Source: Xiphias gladius
Lineage: Eukaryota > Chordata > Actinopteri > Istiophoriformes > Xiphiidae
Length of the DNA: 64,000 nt
Reading direction: 5' to 3'
Assembly: GCF_016859285.1 (NCBI RefSeq)
Contig: NC_053413.1
Span: forward strand, 20,011,501-20,075,500
Part shown: positions 22,901-34,863 of the stretch, piece after piece
How positions within the stretch are numbered: position 1 is the stretch's first letter
Layout: every line of letters begins with the position of its first letter
Position numbers and translations under genes: made by a program
The notes under the pieces: model-generated
Databases searched by the model: none
What the model saw: only the letters and a program-made list of their open reading frames with translations
What the model was told of the DNA's origin: nothing

Positions 22901-25900
22901 CTTTCTATGAAAAGGTCCGACTGGCCCAAATTAATGGCGCCAAGGGCCTGCTCATCGTCAGCAAGGACAGACTGGTAACCCAGAAAATAACTTAAAACTT
23001 TTTAACGCTGTTGCTTGTACTCATTGTGCATCAAGGTTAGATTGACATTGGCTGCTCAGAAAAAAAATGCATGTTTTGTTTTTTTTTGTTTTTTTTCTTA
23101 ATTTAGACACCTCCAGCAGGAAACAAGACTCAGTATGAGGAGATTGACATTCCTGTAGCATTGCTCAGCTACTCTGACATGCTGGACATAAGCAAGGTGA
23201 GAGGTCAGCTACCTGTGTGATATAACTTGTATATCAGTTTCTCTCTTCCTGATATCTCAGCAGTGTTAATTAACTCCAACCATTTTACAGTCTCACAGGA
23301 GAGACAGAGAGGTACATAACTCCCCATGGTTTATAATGTAGCAGACGAACAAAAATACAAAGTGGATCATTGCCAACAGTTGAAAAATTCTTGCTTGATG
23401 GCTTTTTTCTTATGCACTGATTTAACAGAATCTGTAGGCTTGACACGACCTAATGCTGTATCTGACCCTTATAGACTTTTGGTAAAGGAAGACAGGTTGC
23501 CATGTATGCACCCACTGAGCCTGTGTTGGACTACAACATGGTGATCATCTTCTTGATGGCAGTAGGAACGGTTGCCATTGGAGGCTACTGGGCTGGCAGC
23601 CGAGACAGCAAAAAGTAAGTGGAAACGATGGGGGGGGCGGATTTAGGAACTGACATCCGATGTAGGTTATTACGCTATGATTTTGAATGTTCAGTTCTGT
23701 TTGAGAGTTTCATATGCACAGAAATAACGACCCAATCTGCATGTAATTACAGTATAATTAGTGAGGTCCTAGAAGTTAAACTCACTTAATCTCAGTTTTC
23801 ATTGCTCTTTTTTTATTTTCAAAATAGAGTTTCCCATCTTTCGTCTAGTGTTTTTTAATCTGGATCCGTCCCGATTGCATAGTAAGTGGTATAAAAGTAG
23901 TGTTATATAAATACACATTTTTGTCTTGTAATGGACAAAAACCATGATAAATGCTTCTCTAAAAATTATTTTGATGTTTGATCATCATCATAGCTTTGAA
24001 AGCTAACATACAGTTTAGCAGAATACTTTATGACAGGACATAAAGTTCCCTCTGCCTGTGCATACCATGCTTTTAGTCCTGAGTGCAAAATTTAAACCGA
24101 AGTTAATTTATCAGGGGAGTCATCTCTGGAGAATATTAGTCATAGATTTCTTGGCAAAGCACTATAAGTGTATGATTGCTCAGTGTTTCTGTTAGATGAG
24201 TGTGTATGTGTGTGTCTCCTCTGTTCTAACCAAGCAGTCTTCATTGTACTCCTGCAACTCCTCTAAAGGGCAGTGTTGTTTATTTGAGGTCGTATGAGTG
24301 ACTCACTGGCTTAAGCCAATCCGAGAACGTCTTTCCCGACGGAGGTGCCAACGTGACTGAAGGCACAGTCAGATGGGGTCTCTGACGCACAAGACCACAG
24401 GCAAAAAAAAAATTTGGAATATGAGTGTGTGTTTTGAACTCGGAACGAAGTGAATGCGAGCCTGCCAGCTCAATTTTGGTAAATATTGACTGTGGATGGT
24501 AGGATGGTCATCCTGGCAGCATCAGCAAGTCACCATCAGTGAACACTGTTTAATGAAATAAATGAAAGACAAAACCCAAGAGGTTGGCAAACTGCATTAC
24601 CCTAATCTATTTGCTGTATAAGGTTGGCACAAGAAGATGAGTCTTTATAAGTGCTTATTATTAGGCTTTAGAGTTATGAACATGCCTCCAATGTCCCAAA
24701 CGCTGACTTTCGTTTCTCCCCCTGCAGACGCTACATGAAGCACAAGCGGGACGATGGCGCAGAGAAGCAGGATGAGGAGACTGTAGACGTCACCCCCATC
24801 ATGATCTGTGTGTTCGTGGTCATGTGCTGCAGCATGCTGGTGCTACTCTACTTTTTCTATGACCGCCTGGGTACAACACACAGTACACACACTCGCACAC
24901 CACTGATCTGAACACACTCAATATAACATGCAATATTCTGGTCTTCCTCAGAGATACTGATCTACATTGGGGATAGTTAGCTTCGCAAAGTCAGTCTTTA
25001 ATTTTTTTCTTCAGTCATTGTGGTCTTGCATGGTATTATCTGGCAACGAGCATTAGCTTGGGATATAGGCTGTGCAAAAGATGACTGAAAGTGTTTTCCT
25101 TGTTTGCCAGATAATCTCAACTCAAGGTCCATTTGCTTTTGAACACATCTCGCAGTCTTCCTTGTTTTCCTTGACTGAGACAAGCCTGATTGGATAAATG
25201 CACCACTTATTAGGCTGGCCATTTCTAATTTTTAGACTGGATAAATAAAGTGGCTGTTAATCAGAAGTTGTCCAATGATACTAAAATATACTTAAAGTAT
25301 GAAGTAAGGCAGTTCCTGGATTGGGCTTTATTTTGTATTAGTGATGCCTAGTTTAAATCATAGCTGACTTACAGTAGACTTAAGATTCTTAAGCGTTAGC
25401 CTGCCGTCACAGTATGTGCAATATGGTTCTCAGCAGCTAAAAACCAAAATTTAGAATCAGATAGTTGCTGGTTAAAAGCCCAGGCAAACGGCACAAATCT
25501 TGAATAACAAAGTGATATAATACTACCTCTATTTAGCTCCACTGTAAACTCGAAATTCCTCCATACTACAGTTGACACTTTATCTCCATTTCCTCTAGCA
25601 GACATGCTCAGTGTCCAGCATTATAGGGCTGTAGATGCTGTTGGCAGATCTGAATGTTTGAACCTCTTGAGTATAAAGACTGGCAGCACTGAAAAAGAGC
25701 TTAATGGGTCAGATACAATTTTACGTAAAAATAGATTAAACTGATAGCTGCCGATAGACTCCTTAGTACCTTTGAGCTGCTGTTCACAGAGTAAATACTG
25801 CCCACACAGTGGTGAAAACTGATACCACTATTCAGATATTTAAGAACTAACTTTGTCAAAGAGCAAACACACCAAAAAGCATATCTCTTTAGTAGAATTT

Positions 25901-28900
25901 GAGTGTTTATTATATCATTATATGCAGTAATCTTTTGCCTTCCTCCACTATTTCCTCACTGTTTAGCCATTTGGGTCATCTCTATCTTCTGTGTGGCCTC
26001 TTCTGTCGGCCTTTACAGCTGTCTGTGGCCTTTTGTCAGGAGAATTCCATTCTGCAAGTGCAGGTGAGACTGTTATCATCAGGATGGTTTCATAATGCAA
26101 GCTACTATATTTTTTTCCGAATCTCCATACAGTAGCGTATGTTTTGTAAGCCTTGTCTACAAATTTACCTACCTTCAAACCTAAACAAATCGCTGTCAGA
26201 TATTATGCTCAACCGTGTTTTTTTAAGTCATACTCTCCAATTAAATGTTTATATTAAATTTACAATTATGTGCCTGCAACTTTTGTGGTCAAAGATAGAG
26301 ATGGGGCCTTGAGGTATACCCTGTACACTGGTGATAAAAGATTTTATGTGGTGACTGACACATGGATTTTTATTCAATGAAAATGTCTTTATTATGCTTA
26401 TATTTATTGAATCATGGGCCGTCTTGTGATCACAGGATCCCAGAGAACAACCTGCCGTACTTGCACAAGCGGCCACAGATCCGCATGTTGCTGCTGTCGG
26501 CCCTCTGCATCGGAGTGAGCGTCACCTGGATGGTGTTTCGCAACGAAGACCAGTGAGTGCAAAGAGAAAAAGTGTCAGATTCACTCTTCTGTAAATGCAC
26601 ACATTTAGTCATATGCATGGAAAAAAAAACAGCTAGTCACGGCATTCAACTGAAGATCTGTTGTTTACATGTTATTGTGGTGCCCTGCGATCAAGTATCC
26701 TTGTCTCCAGTTAACTGAATATTCCCATCACAGTCCAGCAAACCTGCCACCAGTTTTGTTTGAGTGCCTTGTAGTGCCTTGAAATATAATTGAACAGCAC
26801 AAAGTATTGACCTGATCCATGTGTTGACCTCAACATTTACCGATAATTTGCTGACAACAGGGGAATTTTGTTAAAGGCGTGTGTTACGGCTGTATCAGAC
26901 TCCATTTACCATTAGTCAATTCATGTGTCTTGGATGGATTAAATAGCTATCTCATCTTTAAAAAAGGTAAGTGTAAATACATCAAAGAAGCATTCAAGAT
27001 GGACTGAAATCCATTCTGGACAGGTGTTGAAAAGTTGTAAATGCATCCATCTCTCCAAGATGCATATGTAATCTTTACTCCTCCTATTGTGTGACTGTCA
27101 GCGATCTGTGGAAATAGTCACTTACTCTCTGATTTGGTCTGTCTCCTCTTTCCTTGTGATAACAGCAACTGAAGTTCCACTACAATTACACTGAAATTAG
27201 CCACTGTTCTGTCTCATTAGAGCAACAGAAAAAGAAAAGAAAAATGTCTCATGTAAAGAAAGTGTCTTAAATCTCATCTGGATTTTATTCAGATAATAAC
27301 ACACTTGTAAATCTTAAGTGCAAATCTCAGTTACAAAAGTATTTTACATTATGGCAGAAATATTGGTTTACATATAGCATGACAAAATGTTAGAATTTAG
27401 ACCGAATGTGCACTAAAATTAATTCAGTTAACTGTTTATTTAAAAGGATCATATTTGTGGGTAGTTGTTGGGTGTCAAGTGACAATGGTGACTTCTCTGT
27501 CGGTGTGTGATAACATGTTGGAGGTACATAATATGATGATGGTGTTGGCTGACTATTATGTAATGTCTCCTCCAGGTGGGCGTGGGTGTTACAGGACGCC
27601 CTGGGGATTGCCTTCTGTCTCTACATGCTCAAAACAGTCAGACTACCCACATTTAAGGTGGGCTGGCACTCTCAGACATAAACCATCACAGATAAAAACT
27701 GTAACAATGTGGAAAGTATTTGTACAGGATTTAATGGCATTGTAGCGAATAATAAATGTTTGACTTATTTACCGTGTTAGTTGTAAACTCACTTCATGCA
27801 TTTTTCTGGCTCTGCAGGCTTGCACTTTACTTCTGACAGTCCTTTTTGTCTATGATGTTTTCTTCGTATTTATTACACCCTTATTTACAAAGGTATGTCA
27901 AGACATTTTTCTCTCAAACCTATTCAAATGTCTACAGTCTCGGTTACTGTGTCATGATCACGTTACCCATGGCATTTTTCTCCACAGAGTGGAGAAAGTA
28001 TAATGGTGGAGGTAGCCGCTGGTCCCTCTGACTCCTCCACACATGAAAAGGTGAGCTTGTTTTCAAATTCCACAACTCCCTTTGGGTGGGGTGGGGGTTT
28101 AGTCTAGTTACAGAAACATAACACTTACATTTACCACTGCCCCTCTCAGCTCAGAGGAAAAGTAGTTGATAGTAATACTAATGGTTGTGTTTTTTTTCTC
28201 CAGCTTCCCATGGTGCTCAAAGTTCCAAGGTTAAACTTCTCTCCCCTGGCTCTTTGTGATCGCCCCTTCTCCCTCCTGGGCTTTGGTGATATCTTAGTAC
28301 CAGGTAATTAACTCGGCTTAAAGCTCATCATGTGGTTTGTCACTAGAAAAACAATTTAACCGTAATTGACCACAGTCACCCTATTTAGTCACATTGATGT
28401 GGTTGCCAACGATTTAAGCGCAAAACTAGTCAACACCCACAATGGCTGCATATCTAATGCTATATAACTACACATTACAAAATTTGGTTACCATATATTA
28501 ATAACTGCACAATAATGTCATTTAGTTTATCTGGTATATTAGAAAAATATCCAGTGTTAAGATCAGATAAATGTATGTAAAGTGCAGGGAGAGACTATGG
28601 TTCCTCAAATAATCAAGACTGTGTGATGTCTGAGTGTGATGAGATGGGACTGAATGCAGTAGCTGCACTTGTTCTGAATGATCCTCTTTGCTTTTTTTTC
28701 TGTCAGGTCTGCTGGTGGCGTACTGTCACAGGTTTGACATTTTAACGCAATCCTCCAGGATCTACTTTGTCGCCTGTACGATCGGTACGTACATGGGTAG
28801 GGGGCTTGTGAGTGTTGTAATTGGTGAAATGTTGCTATACTGTTATGATAAGCCCTATTCAGATGGAGTTAACATTAAAGGGGGAGGTCGGGAATAAAGT

Positions 28901-29901
28901 TCTCTCTCTATTCCCGGGTAATTCAACTTATTTTTCTGGCCGACATTTTAACCACGGAAAAATTACACATCTGTAATAGACATGACATGCTGCAGGACTA
29001 GCCAACAGAGATTACCAACCTCTTGCTGTCCTGATGGCTTTCATTTTTTTTTTCTGTCGTAATTTTGATTCACAACTAAACCTGTATGTTGGTGTTAATA
29101 TGTTTACGTCTATCAGATTAGCAGAAACTTTTCAGACTTTCAAAACAAAAGACAAATTTCACAGTGAGCAAAAAAAAATTGGGATCAAATGGAAGAACAA
29201 GCAGCTCTTCCTCCACCCCACCACTACCCCTAGAGAAATAAATCAAGTCGAAATGGGACTTTAGAGTGAAAACCAGCATCTTAAACGCTGACTGGACACG
29301 ACTGGACTTTGGAAATGTTGACTTTCTGTGTGCTGTTTCACCTTGTCTCTCTCCTGCCAGCTTACGGCATTGGCCTGCTGATCACCTTCGTGGCCCTGGC
29401 TGTGATGCAGATGGGTCAGCCAGCCTTGCTCTACCTGGTGCCTTGCACTCTGCTCACCAGCCTCACTGTAGCGCTGTGGCGCAGGGAGTTGCCCCAGTTC
29501 TGGACTGGAAGTGGATTTGTGGTGAATACCAGTTTGATATGACTGCCTACTGCCGAAGAACAAAAAGACTTAAAAAAAAAAAAAAAAAAGAGGCAACAAA
29601 AGAAAAAAAAAATCTAGTGTTAAATAACATGCAGAGTAAAGGGAATTTCAAGTTGAGTAACGCCTTTAAATAATTCCATTCGTTCCAACTGCCTCTTTCT
29701 GTTGTACTGTCCTCCCCTTCCCTCCCATCGCTTCTCCTTGCCCTTCATTTTTCTGTGGGTGTGGTCTAGTCTGCTTTTGAGGGCTCAGCTGTCTGTGAAT
29801 GTCACGGCAGGTATTCTATCTGGGCTTGCTACATTACAAGTTACATCCTGATCCACTTAAGATTCATTTTTGTTGTTATTTTTCCCCAGAGAGTAGACGT
29901 T

Positions 29902-29938
<37 letters not shown>

Positions 29939-30607
29939 ACGCACGCACGCGTGTGTGTCTTTGTGTGCGTGCATGCACATCTGTGATGGACTAGTGATCA
30001 TTGAGTTAAGTGGGTAACTATAACAAGAGCAATCATTGGTGGTGCTGATGGTGATGTAGATTAGCTTGTTATTTTTGAAATAGCTTTGGTTAGTATGTGT
30101 TATCTGTGTGGTTTAACGGGCCTCAACCCCCCAGGCGGGTTTATTTTCCTTTCCATAATGCATATCTGGGACTGTTCTGTTTCTGACTACAGGAATACCT
30201 CTGACAACAATATTATCACATAAAGCTCATTTAATTTGGTTAAATTGTTCAAGCAAGATGTGATGAAAAAATAATCTACTTGTGGACAGAGGAATGACTG
30301 TATATTTTTGGTTGTGTTTGTCCTATCTTCAGCTCTTCTGTATCTGTAATTATCATTAAATTTAGTTTTAGGGCCTGATACATTTCAGTCATCTCATATG
30401 GGCTCTGTTTTTTTTCCCTTGCAGCCTGCCATAGTCCTTGCACCGATCAACTGTACACAAACTGCAGCGCCGCAGACAGAGGGGCCCTCGACTAAACTGG
30501 AGTCCCAAACCACAGAAGCCCCCACTCAGAGCGAAGACTCGCCCCAGTACCCGCCTCAGGAAACGCCCCCGGCTGAGAACGATGAAGAAAAAGACAAATC
30601 TAACTGA
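19919..30607 (+). CDS. sppl2b: Signal peptide peptidase-like 2B, 15 exons
   Basis: Coding exons: 19919-19966, 21973-22089, 22792-22974, 23107-23196, 23475-23614, 24728-24870, 25967-26063, 26436-26552, 27576-27657, 27818-27892, 27988-28050, 28204-28303, 28707-28784, 29361-29521, 30425-30607. Phases agree at every junction; the total is 1677 nt, 558 aa (human SPPL2B 592). The product is a multi-pass GxGD aspartyl protease of late secretory and endosomal membranes that cleaves type II membrane stubs such as TNF. In order: a short signal segment, a luminal protease-associated domain (RGNCTFYEKVRLAQ), about nine membrane segments, YD (exon 10), GFGD (exon 12), QPALL (exon 14) and a polar Pro/Thr/Glu tail. 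It resembles SPPL2B more than SPPL2A or 2C over the whole length (for example ALLSYSDMLDI, DYNMVIIF, YFVACTIAYG). All splice sites are GT-AG. Confidence 0.95.
20666..20678. repeat. Poly-G tract
   Basis: A run of about 13 G in sppl2b intron 1, just before the Tc1 relic; its length is likely to vary or be misread. Confidence 0.9.
20700..21130 (+). mobile_element. Tc1/mariner transposase relic (3' part)
   Basis: In sppl2b intron 1. The frame at 20788-21018 reads WLLQQDNDPKQT, a stretch with LLERRSQSPDWN, ITENLWVDLKHAV, PKNISELE and CRKSW. These are the last two catalytic blocks (D and E of DD34E) of a Tc1 transposase. The N-terminal helix-turn-helix and first Asp are absent and no terminal inverted repeats are evident, so this is a truncated fossil DNA transposon. 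Confidence 0.9.
22792..23196 (+). CDS. sppl2b: sppl2b exons 3-4, protease-associated domain
   Basis: Exons 22792-22974 and 23107-23196 carry the luminal PA domain: RGNCTFYEKVRLAQ with the conserved glycosylation sequon NCT, GAKGLLIVS, GNKTQYEEI with a second sequon, and ALLSYSDMLDI. The domain is shared with vacuolar sorting receptors and helps in substrate handling. Confidence 0.9.
27818..28303 (+). CDS. sppl2b: sppl2b exons 10-12, catalytic YD and GFGD motifs
   Basis: Exon 10 (27818-27892) encodes LFVYDVFFVFITP with the first catalytic Asp. Exon 11 is the hydrophilic loop. Exon 12 (28204-28303) encodes SLLGFGDILVPG with the second. Both aspartates are present, so the protease should be active. 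Confidence 0.95.
29361..29521 (+). CDS. sppl2b: sppl2b exon 14, PAL motif
   Basis: Encodes YGIGLLITFVALAVMQ, then QPALLYLVP, the PAL motif of presenilin-type proteases, ending RRELPQFWTGSGFV before donor GTGAAT. If the donor is not used, the frame runs on for VNTSLI and stops at 29542. Confidence 0.93.
29905..29960. repeat. (TG)n / (CA)n microsatellite
   Basis: About 16 TG units followed by GCACGCACGCACGC and further GT units, in the last intron of sppl2b. This purine-pyrimidine alternation is a Z-DNA-prone sequence. Confidence 0.95.
30425..30607 (+). CDS. sppl2b: sppl2b exon 15, cytosolic tail and stop
   Basis: The acceptor CTTGCAG precedes 60 codons rich in Pro, Thr, Gln and Glu, ending EKDKSN and TGA at 30605-30607. 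The low-complexity acidic tail resembles that of human SPPL2B in composition rather than in sequence. Confidence 0.9.
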   Translation, partial: PAIVLAPINCTQTAAPQTEGPSTKLESQTTEAPTQSEDSPQYPPQETPPAENDEEKDKSN

Positions 30608-30897
30608 AAGGACTTCTAGTACGGCATTTTCCATTTCACTTCATGTTTTATTTGTTGTTGAGTTTTTTTCTACATCGTGTTTCAGTCAATGGACATTTTA
30701 ACTACAGGCATTTATTTGCACTCGGTGCGAAGGGAAGAACCGAGGAGATCTGCGTTTTCTGAATGGCTGGCTCAGTGGGGCAACAGGATTGGACACAAAA
30801 GGTCCTAACATCGAAACTGACAAACACACTAAGTATAAAACCTGCACAGCAGCCCCAACACCTTCCTCTATCTACTATCATATTGTACAATCTGTAC
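30608..30897 (+). other. sppl2b: sppl2b 3' UTR, proximal part
   Basis: Unique sequence after the TGA. No polyadenylation signal occurs before the MITE at 30898. Confidence 0.6.
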
Positions 30898-31086
30898 CAG
30901 TGGTGGAAAGGAATGAAGTACATTTACTTGAATATTGTACTGTGTACAGTTGTAAGGTACAAGTACTTTACTTGAGTATTTCCATTTTATGCTACTTTGT
31001 ACTTCTACTCCACCATATTTCAGAGGCAGATATTGCACTTTTGACTCCACTACATTTATTTGATACCTGTAGTTGCTTTTGAGACC

Positions 31087-31092
31087 AATAAA
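31087..31092 (+). terminator. Candidate polyadenylation signal AATAAA (sppl2b)
   Basis: The first AATAAA past the sppl2b stop on the plus strand. It lies inside the MITE, 480 nt from the TGA, and may have been supplied by the transposon. Confidence 0.4.
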
Positions 31093-31234
31093 AAGCCTTT
31101 TAATCATTCAGAGCTCTATGAGATGTTAAAGAGACATTTCCCCTTTAAACTTCTCTGAGGGCCAAAGAGGTAAAAATATCCACAATTCGACCAAAAAAAG
31201 TCCAAAAACTCTAGATAGATTTGTATATCAGAAC

Positions 31235-32198
31235 TAGGGCTGGGCGATATAGACCAAAAATCATATGTCACTACTTTTAGGCTGAATGGCAATACACACA
31301 TGAGAGAGAGAGAGAGATTCTTCTTATTATTTTTTTATATATATATATATATAATTTTTTTTTCTTTTCCCCCCCACAAAGTGGGCTAAATGTTCAGTTG
31401 TAAGTTAAAGCCACATATGAGATGTCACAAGCATTTTTATTAAAACAGACTGATCAAAATAAAATGCAATGACAGGGTTTCCTTCCCTGTTTGAAAATAT
31501 ACAGCTGCAAAACATATAAATGAAAAATTATATAACATAAATTGCCATTATCAAATAAAAATAGGCCTATCCAGTGTTTCCCACCAGGTGAGAATTTATC
31601 TGTGGTGGTGGGTGGCACGGCGTGTGACCGATGTGCATTCAGAGACTCATGCAGTTCAGAGGGCGGGGAGTGTAACCCAGGTTATTTTTGTAGCTACAAT
31701 TTACAGATGTTCCATTAGCACCTCACATGCAGGTTGTCGGTAGACCCAGCTAGACGGCTGCGCACAGAATCCTCTACTCCCCACTCAGTTGCTGCAGCGC
31801 ACACAACTCAGATGTGTTCAAAAATTAGTCAGTTTGTCGAGAGCGAAATAAGGCGTTCTAATGTTAAATTTACTTAAGTTTAAACCGAGTAATTTTATAT
31901 ACCTGTGTTTGTCTTAATCTACCTGGACGGGCTGTCGTAGTAGAGCCTATGTATGGGAAACGCTGCTTACTTGTTTTCAACAACAAATAACAGACTGATC
32001 CAAAATACAGTACAGTTACGATTATCTTCAGCAGTGTGGACCGGCGCTACGTCTCCCTCCATCATGTAGGAGAACTTGTGAGCGGCTGGGGCCGGGTTTG
32101 CGCGGAGTGCGACAGAGGAGAGATGCAAACACAGGGACGGCTTTATGGAAGATTTAGTTTTTGTAACACAACATCACACTATATACCGCCCAGCCCTA
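31235..32198. mobile_element. Non-autonomous hAT element with 8-bp TSD
   Basis: The ends TAGGGCTGGGCGATATAG and (reverse complement of the right end) TAGGGCTGGGCGGTATATAG are inverted repeats of about 17 bp. The element is flanked by identical 8-bp copies of ATCAGAAC at 31227-31234 and 32199-32206. An 8-bp duplication is the hAT superfamily hallmark. 964 bp, no transposase frame. Confidence 0.88.
31572..31965. mobile_element. Second hAT-like MITE nested inside 31235-32198
   Basis: The ends CAGTGTTTCCCA and (reverse complement) CAGCGTTTCCCA resemble the CAGTGTTTCCC-end MITEs of fish. No target duplication is visible, so the boundaries are tentative. Confidence 0.55.
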
Positions 32199-32908
32199 AT
32201 CAGAACTTAGTTTTTTATTCCTCCCCCTGCCATTAATCATCTCATGACCCCTGAGATTTATCTGGTCACCCACAGGAGGAGCTCGGCCCCTAGATTGGCT
32301 ACCCCTGGACTCAACGAGCTAACTTTATATAAAGTAGTTAGAACTAGAGCTGCAGTGATTAGTCAGTTTATCAAAATTGATGGATTTTTTTTTTTCCACA
32401 TTGACGCATCTGTGTTAACAATCTAATTGTGTCATATACAGTAATTTGAGTCACAGGGGACATAATAGGCCATAATAGTCTTTTCACATTTCACTGATTA
32501 TACCTCTACTTTTACTTAAGTAGGATTTTGAATGCAGGACTTTACTTGCACTGGAGTTTTTTTACATTGTTGTACTGGTACAACATTGTAAGGGTCTGAG
32601 TACTTCTTTCGACATTGGTTGGGAATGAAAAGCCAAATCTGGAAGCTACTCAAGCTTTTGAACACAAATACTCCCATGACACTCAGCTGAGGCTCTTAAC
32701 AACCCCTAAAAGCTCTGTCACACCAGCAAAAACGATTAATGTCCATGCAAATGCTGCAATTACTGGATTCATTCAGAGGTGTGGAGGTATATCTACGCAC
32801 ATTTTTTCAACTTTGGGGAACTCAGATCAAAACTTATTAATTGTGGATTTAACCTCCTCAAGTAGTATAAAAATGATCCATAAGAGGGGTAACTTGCAAA
32901 CAGTAATG

Positions 32909-33199
32909 TAGAGCTGCAACCATCATTTTTTTAAAGCAAAAATGCCAAAGATTTTGCTGTTAAATTGTGAGGATTGGAAGCTTTTGTGTCATACATCAAA
33001 ATAAACTGAAAATGTTTGGATTTTGGACTGTTGATCAGACAAAAGAAGACATTTAAAGACATCATCTTGGGCTTTAAGAACTTAAAATGGGCATTTTACT
33101 ATTTTCTTACATTTCAGACACAAACCGTTTATTCGAGAATTGGCATCAGATAATTGGCAGGTTAATCGATAAAGGAAATAACCGTAAGTTGCAACCCTA
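32909..33199. mobile_element. 291-bp hAT-type MITE with 8-bp TSD
   Basis: The ends TAGAGCTGCAAC and (reverse complement) TAGGGTTGCAACTTA are inverted. The flanks CAGTAATG (32901-32908) and CAGTTATG (33200-33207) are an 8-bp duplication with one mismatch. The inside matches the fish MITE with aaaaatgccaaagattttgc and gttaatcgataaagg. Confidence 0.85.
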
Positions 33200-33207
33200 C
33201 AGTTATG

Positions 33208-34857
33208 TGACAGGTGTCAATGGTACAAATGCGCATTTTAAATGACCTTTGTTAAGTCACTTTCCTGTTAGCAAATGAGCTAACAAGCTTATTGAGAGCT
33301 TATTCCTCCCTTCACTAACACTAAAAAGAAAAATAACACCAAATAGAAAGAAGAGAAGGGATCAGTTGTTAATGACTAGTGCTAGTTAGCTAGTGCTGGT
33401 TAGCGTTTTAGCATGTTAGCTCGCTCGCTACAGAAGCTTACCACCTAGCTGCGCCAGTAGTCACCATGACACCGCCAGAAGGCTCTAGAACCAGATATTT
33501 CACAGCTCCACTTTTTTGCTGTGACCAGGCCTTAAAAGTGCTCACTATGCTTGAAATGACCTTGTTTGTATGAGATGTGTCGATTGACCATGTCTAAAGG
33601 CAAAAATGTCTACGGCTGTTATATCTACACTTTTAAGCAGCGCGAAAAGCCTGCCGTCTTAAAGAGGGTCGAGAGGCGAGGAACTGTACGAATGAGGTTA
33701 ACAGCGCACACTTTTGGACAATCTGTCCTCGAAGGCATTTGTGGTGTACTTGGATGCGCACACGACAAGTGATGGAAGTAGTTTTGTCAAGAACACCACA
33801 CAGCAGGGCTGAAGGAGGCATGACTCCGATTGTTGCGGAGAAGTTATAAAAATTTTGGATGCAGTCCCCTCAGATCTGAGGGCTGAAAAATGCAGGTAGA
33901 GAAGTTTTCAAGCACTACATTTGAAGCATACTAAGGCCCTCATGTTCAAAAGCACACAAACTCTCACACGACAGAGGAAGCCATTTTAGCTATCTTTATC
34001 CCTCCAATACATTATAAACTACACCAGTGTCAGAATATAAAGTACAGCAGCGATGGCTTACGGGTTTCATAACCTTTAAAATGTGGTGCTATCACACCAA
34101 TATCTAAAAGCCAAAGCTTTTAGATGTTTGTTTTGTTTTGTTTTGTTTTAAACTGAAGCATTTGTTGATGTTTTTCTAGTCTTACTCTTGGTATATTTTG
34201 TTTTGAATGGTATGATTTTGATTATGCCCTTTATATAAAAACCAGTGTATAATCTATAGTGCCGACATTATTGGTGGTGTGACAGTTTAAAAACGTTGGC
34301 CACCGCAGTTTTGGCCCCCAGGTAGTTATTCATTTTGTCTTAAGAATTGGTTTTGGCCCTACAGTGCCCTTGTAGGGAGGTACAGTAGCATGTGTCATGT
34401 GTAAAAGTTGCTTTATGAAAAAACCCGAGTTCTGTACTCAAAATGATGATGTGCTGCAGTTTCATGTGTCAACTGAGGAGCGAGTGATGGGTTGTGTAAC
34501 CAACGTCCCTAGATTAGTTTATTTGAAAGATTTGCACAACATTTTTTAATTCATGTGCTGACAGACGTTGTTTGTTCATGTCTGTATATGTCACTGTGTA
34601 TTCATAAGGGTTTAGAGAAAAAGAAAACAAGGTATCAGTATATCCAGTATTCATCCTGATGGTGTCGTCTTTAACACCAGAGCCCAACAGTCACTTCACT
34701 CTGTACACAAGTATTGACATATTTCTGATTCCCATTCATTTATGGTGCCTGTCACACACAACTTGGTTAAAAGTTGAGGGTTAAGAGGTAAAAAATAATT
34801 TGGTCAGAGGTCAAATGAGAACAATTTTGTTGTCTGGATACGTGCCCTCGCTGATTC
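33208..34857. other. Intergenic or distal 3' UTR sequence
   Basis: No exon recognised. It contains gctagttagc-type simple repeats at 33370-33425 and a (GTTTT)n tract at 34128-34150. The 34260-34860 stretch has the look of a 3' UTR ending in AATAAA. Confidence 0.4.
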
Positions 34858-34863
34858 AATAAA
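34858..34863 (+). terminator. Candidate distal polyadenylation signal AATAAA
   Basis: AATAAAGCAGTGTTTT, with a T-rich downstream element. It could end a long sppl2b 3' UTR of about 4.2 kb or an unrecognised transcript. Confidence 0.35.

Larger units (their letters stand above)
30898..32617 (+). mobile_element. Teleost hAT-type MITE (CAGTGGTGGAA ends), interrupted
   Basis: The left end is CAGTGGTGGAAAGGAATG and runs into agtactttacttgagtatttcc and tactccactacatttatttg. The right part (about 32500-32617) has acttttacttaagtaggatt and gtctgagtacttcttt, ending near CATTG. These are the two ends of a very common fish MITE, with about 960 bp of another element between them. No target duplication was found, so the copy is old. 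Confidence 0.75.

Noticed and set aside
29261-29673. 100-codon minus and 135-codon plus frames over sppl2b exon 14
   Set aside because: Shadow frames of the PAL-motif exon and the following poly-A tract.
19919-30607. SPPL2A or SPPL2C instead of SPPL2B
   Set aside because: Long matching stretches (DYNMVIIF, YMKHKRDDG, YFVACTIAYG, WRRELPQFWTGSGF) and the human chromosome both point to SPPL2B.
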